Positions 36,083 to 37,542 of a DNA stretch of 37,542 nt are shown in pieces; position 1 is the first letter of the stretch; each line of letters opens with the position of its first letter. Below the pieces are notes generated by a model. It was not told the origin of the DNA. It did not search any database and saw only the letters and a program-made list of their open reading frames with translations. The DNA is from Clostridiaceae bacterium. GTDB lineage: Bacteria; Bacillota; Clostridia; Peptostreptococcales; Natronincolaceae. The position numbers and the translations under genes are program-made. The stretch covers positions 1 through 37,542 of the forward strand of contig JAFIFG010000039.1 of NCBI GenBank assembly GCA_020832135.1, in the 5' to 3' direction.

Positions 36083-36168
36083 TGCTAGGGGTGCCCTTTA
36101 GGGCTGAGAAGGAGAAATCCTAACTCTCTAAACCTGATGTAGTTAGTACTACCGTAGGGAAGCTAGAT
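36083..36168 (+). promoter_or_regulatory. TPP riboswitch (THI element)
   Basis: The conserved blocks are present in order: AGGGGTGCC, GGCTGAGA, AACCTGAT and GTAGGGAAGC, closed by CTAG arms. An ATTTATATTG/CAATATAAAT stem (36185-36194 with 36208-36217) and then an intrinsic terminator follow, so TPP should cause premature termination. Confidence 0.95.
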
Positions 36169-36236
36169 ATTTGAACATAAGGCCATTTATATTGTAAATT
36201 TTGTTTTCAATATAAATCTTGTGCATTTGCATTTAA

Positions 36237-36267
36237 AGCAGCTTCCTTCTAAGAAGCTGTTTTTTTA
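36237..36267 (+). terminator. Riboswitch-controlled terminator before thiC
   Basis: CAGCTTC (36239-36245) pairs with GAAGCTG (36253-36259), followed by eight T residues. It lies 65 nt before the thiC start. Confidence 0.85.
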
Positions 36268-36331
36268 ATGCTTAGAAATAAATGTATAATTGAAAGAGAC
36301 TAAAAAATTAATGTAAAGGGGATTAATATCT

Positions 36332-37542
36332 ATGAATTACACAACTCAAATGGATGCTGCTAAAAAAGGAATTATTACAGAGGAAATGGAGATTGTAGGA
36401 AAAAAAGAAAACATGGATGTAGAGCTTCTAAGAAAGCTTATAGCAAAGGGGCAAGTAGTTATCCCTGCCAATAAAAACCATACTTCTTTAGATCCTGAGG
36501 GAGTTGGAGAAGGCCTAAGAACTAAAATAAATGTCAATTTAGGAATATCTAAGGATTGTCCTAATATTGATGTGGAGTTTGAAAAGGTAAGAACTGCCCT
36601 TGACATGAAGGCAGAGGCTATTATGGATTTAAGTTCTTTTGGAAAGACGGAGGAGTTTAGACAAAAACTAGTAGCCACGTCTCCTGCCATGATTGGTACC
36701 GTGCCTATTTACGATGCTGTAGGGTTTTATGATAAAGAACTCAGTGAAATTACTTCTCAGGAATTTTTAGATGTAGTAGAAAAGCATGCTAAGGATGGAG
36801 TAGACTTTGTAACCATCCATGCTGGAATCAACCGAGAGACAGCAGAGGTTTTTAAAAGAAATAAAAGACTTACAAATATCGTTTCTAGAGGTGGTTCTCT
36901 ATTATACGCTTGGATGGAATTAAATAATAAAGAAAACCCCTTCTTTGAGCATTATGATGCACTATTAGACATATGTGAGGAGTATGATCTAACCTTAAGT
37001 CTTGGAGATGCCTGTAGACCTGGGAGTATTCACGATGCTACAGACGCTAGTCAAATAAAAGAACTCATGATCTTAGGTGAGTTAACTCTAAAAGCTTGGG
37101 AAAGAAATGTTCAAGTCATTATAGAGGGACCTGGACATATGGCCTTAAATGAGATTGCTGCCAATATGATGATTGAGAAAAAGCTTTGTCATGGTGCACC
37201 TTTTTATGTATTAGGACCAATCGTAACGGATGTGGCACCGGGTTACGATCATATTACTAGTGCTATCGGCGGGGCTGTAGCAGCTAGTCATGGTGCTGAC
37301 TTTCTATGCTATGTTACTCCTGCAGAGCACTTAAGACTTCCTAACCTTGATGATATGAAGGAAGGAATTATAGCCTCTAAGATTGCTGCCCATGCAGGAG
37401 ATATTGCAAAAAATATTGCAGGAGCTAAAGAATGGGATTATAAAATGAGTGAAGCAAGGAAGCAATTAGATTGGGAGAAGATGTTCCAGTTGGCAATAGA
37501 TCCTGAAAAAGCCAGAAGATATAGAGAAGAATCTAAACCAGA
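36332..37542 (+). CDS. thiC: Phosphomethylpyrimidine synthase (3' end outside window)
   Basis: Radical-SAM enzyme that rearranges aminoimidazole ribotide into the thiamine pyrimidine precursor HMP-P. The 403 visible residues include [65 protein letters not shown] and [12 protein letters not shown], all typical of ThiC. The C-terminal CX2CX4C cluster motif lies beyond the window end. ATG 36332 follows AAAGGGG. The TPP riboswitch upstream fits its role. Confidence 0.97.
   Translation, partial: MNYTTQMDAAKKGIITEEMEIVGKKENMDVELLRKLIAKGQVVIPANKNHTSLDPEGVGEGLRTKINVNLGISKDCPNIDVEFEKVRTALDMKAEAIMDLSSFGKTEEFRQKLVATSPAMIGTVPIYDAVGFYDKELSEITSQEFLDVVEKHAKDGVDFVTIHAGINRETAEVFKRNKRLTNIVSRGGSLLYAWMELNNKENPFFEHYDALLDICEEYDLTLSLGDACRPGSIHDATDASQIKELMILGELTLKAWERNVQVIIEGPGHMALNEIAANMMIEKKLCHGAPFYVLGPIVTDVAPGYDHITSAIGGAVAASHGADFLCYVTPAEHLRLPNLDDMKEGIIASKIAAHAGDIAKNIAGAKEWDYKMSEARKQLDWEKMFQLAIDPEKARRYREESKP

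Noticed and set aside
36346-36690. Minus-strand ORF opposite thiC
   Set aside because: The plus strand carries clear ThiC motifs throughout, so this is a shadow.

Overview
The window is AT-rich DNA from an anaerobic, endospore-forming low-GC Gram-positive, most likely a Clostridia member of the Alkaliphilus/Natronincola type. That placement is an inference from gene content: a small acid-soluble spore protein, a YtxC-family sporulation protein, hybrid cluster protein, indolepyruvate:ferredoxin oxidoreductase, T-box leaders and purine/TPP riboswitches. No phage, IS element, CRISPR array or rRNA was seen. It looks like ordinary chromosome.

Layout. 1-682: 3' end of an ftsH-type protease gene. 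717-5558 (minus): thrS behind a threonine T-box, then a DUF445 membrane protein, ytxC and a DUF6873/GME-fold protein, followed by a start-less membrane-protein remnant (5657-5926). 6119-8252: an Rrf2 regulator converging on hcp, whose consensus promoter has a perfect 18-bp CRP/FNR-like palindrome just upstream. 8503-18271 (minus): one long branched-chain amino acid operon, ilvN-ilvC-leuA-cimA-leuC-leuD-leuB-ilvB, led by a T-box whose only branched-chain codon in the proposed specifier loop is Ile ATC. It carries both isopropylmalate and citramalate synthases; ilvD is not in the window.

18353-23766 (minus): a Val-Phe-Gly-Cys tRNA cluster, hslO, a cold-shock protein, an alpha/beta-type SASP with a sigma-G-like promoter, a CPBP protease and M20 amidohydrolase pair, hpt, and a 45-residue small membrane protein. 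23876-26876: dsdA (D-serine ammonia-lyase), preceded by a short ORF with its own ribosome binding site, divergent from a polytopic transporter. 26930-30778: iorA-iorB, divergent from ilvE. 30852-34241: a ClpE-like unfoldase and a TtcA-like PP-loop ATPase. 34330-36002: an NCS2 purine permease behind CGAA/TTCG PurBox-like motifs and a guanine-class riboswitch. 36037-end: a TPP riboswitch and terminator ahead of thiC, which is cut by the window end.

Together the genes describe amino-acid-centred anaerobic metabolism: de novo Ile/Leu/Val synthesis with pyruvate-derived citramalate, ilvE transamination, D-serine deamination and 2-oxo acid oxidation by IorAB, with purine salvage (hpt plus permease) and thiamine synthesis under RNA control. 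The least described items are the two small ORFs missed by ordinary length cut-offs (23629-23766 and 25249-25332), the DUF6873 protein, and several clean inverted repeats beside promoters.
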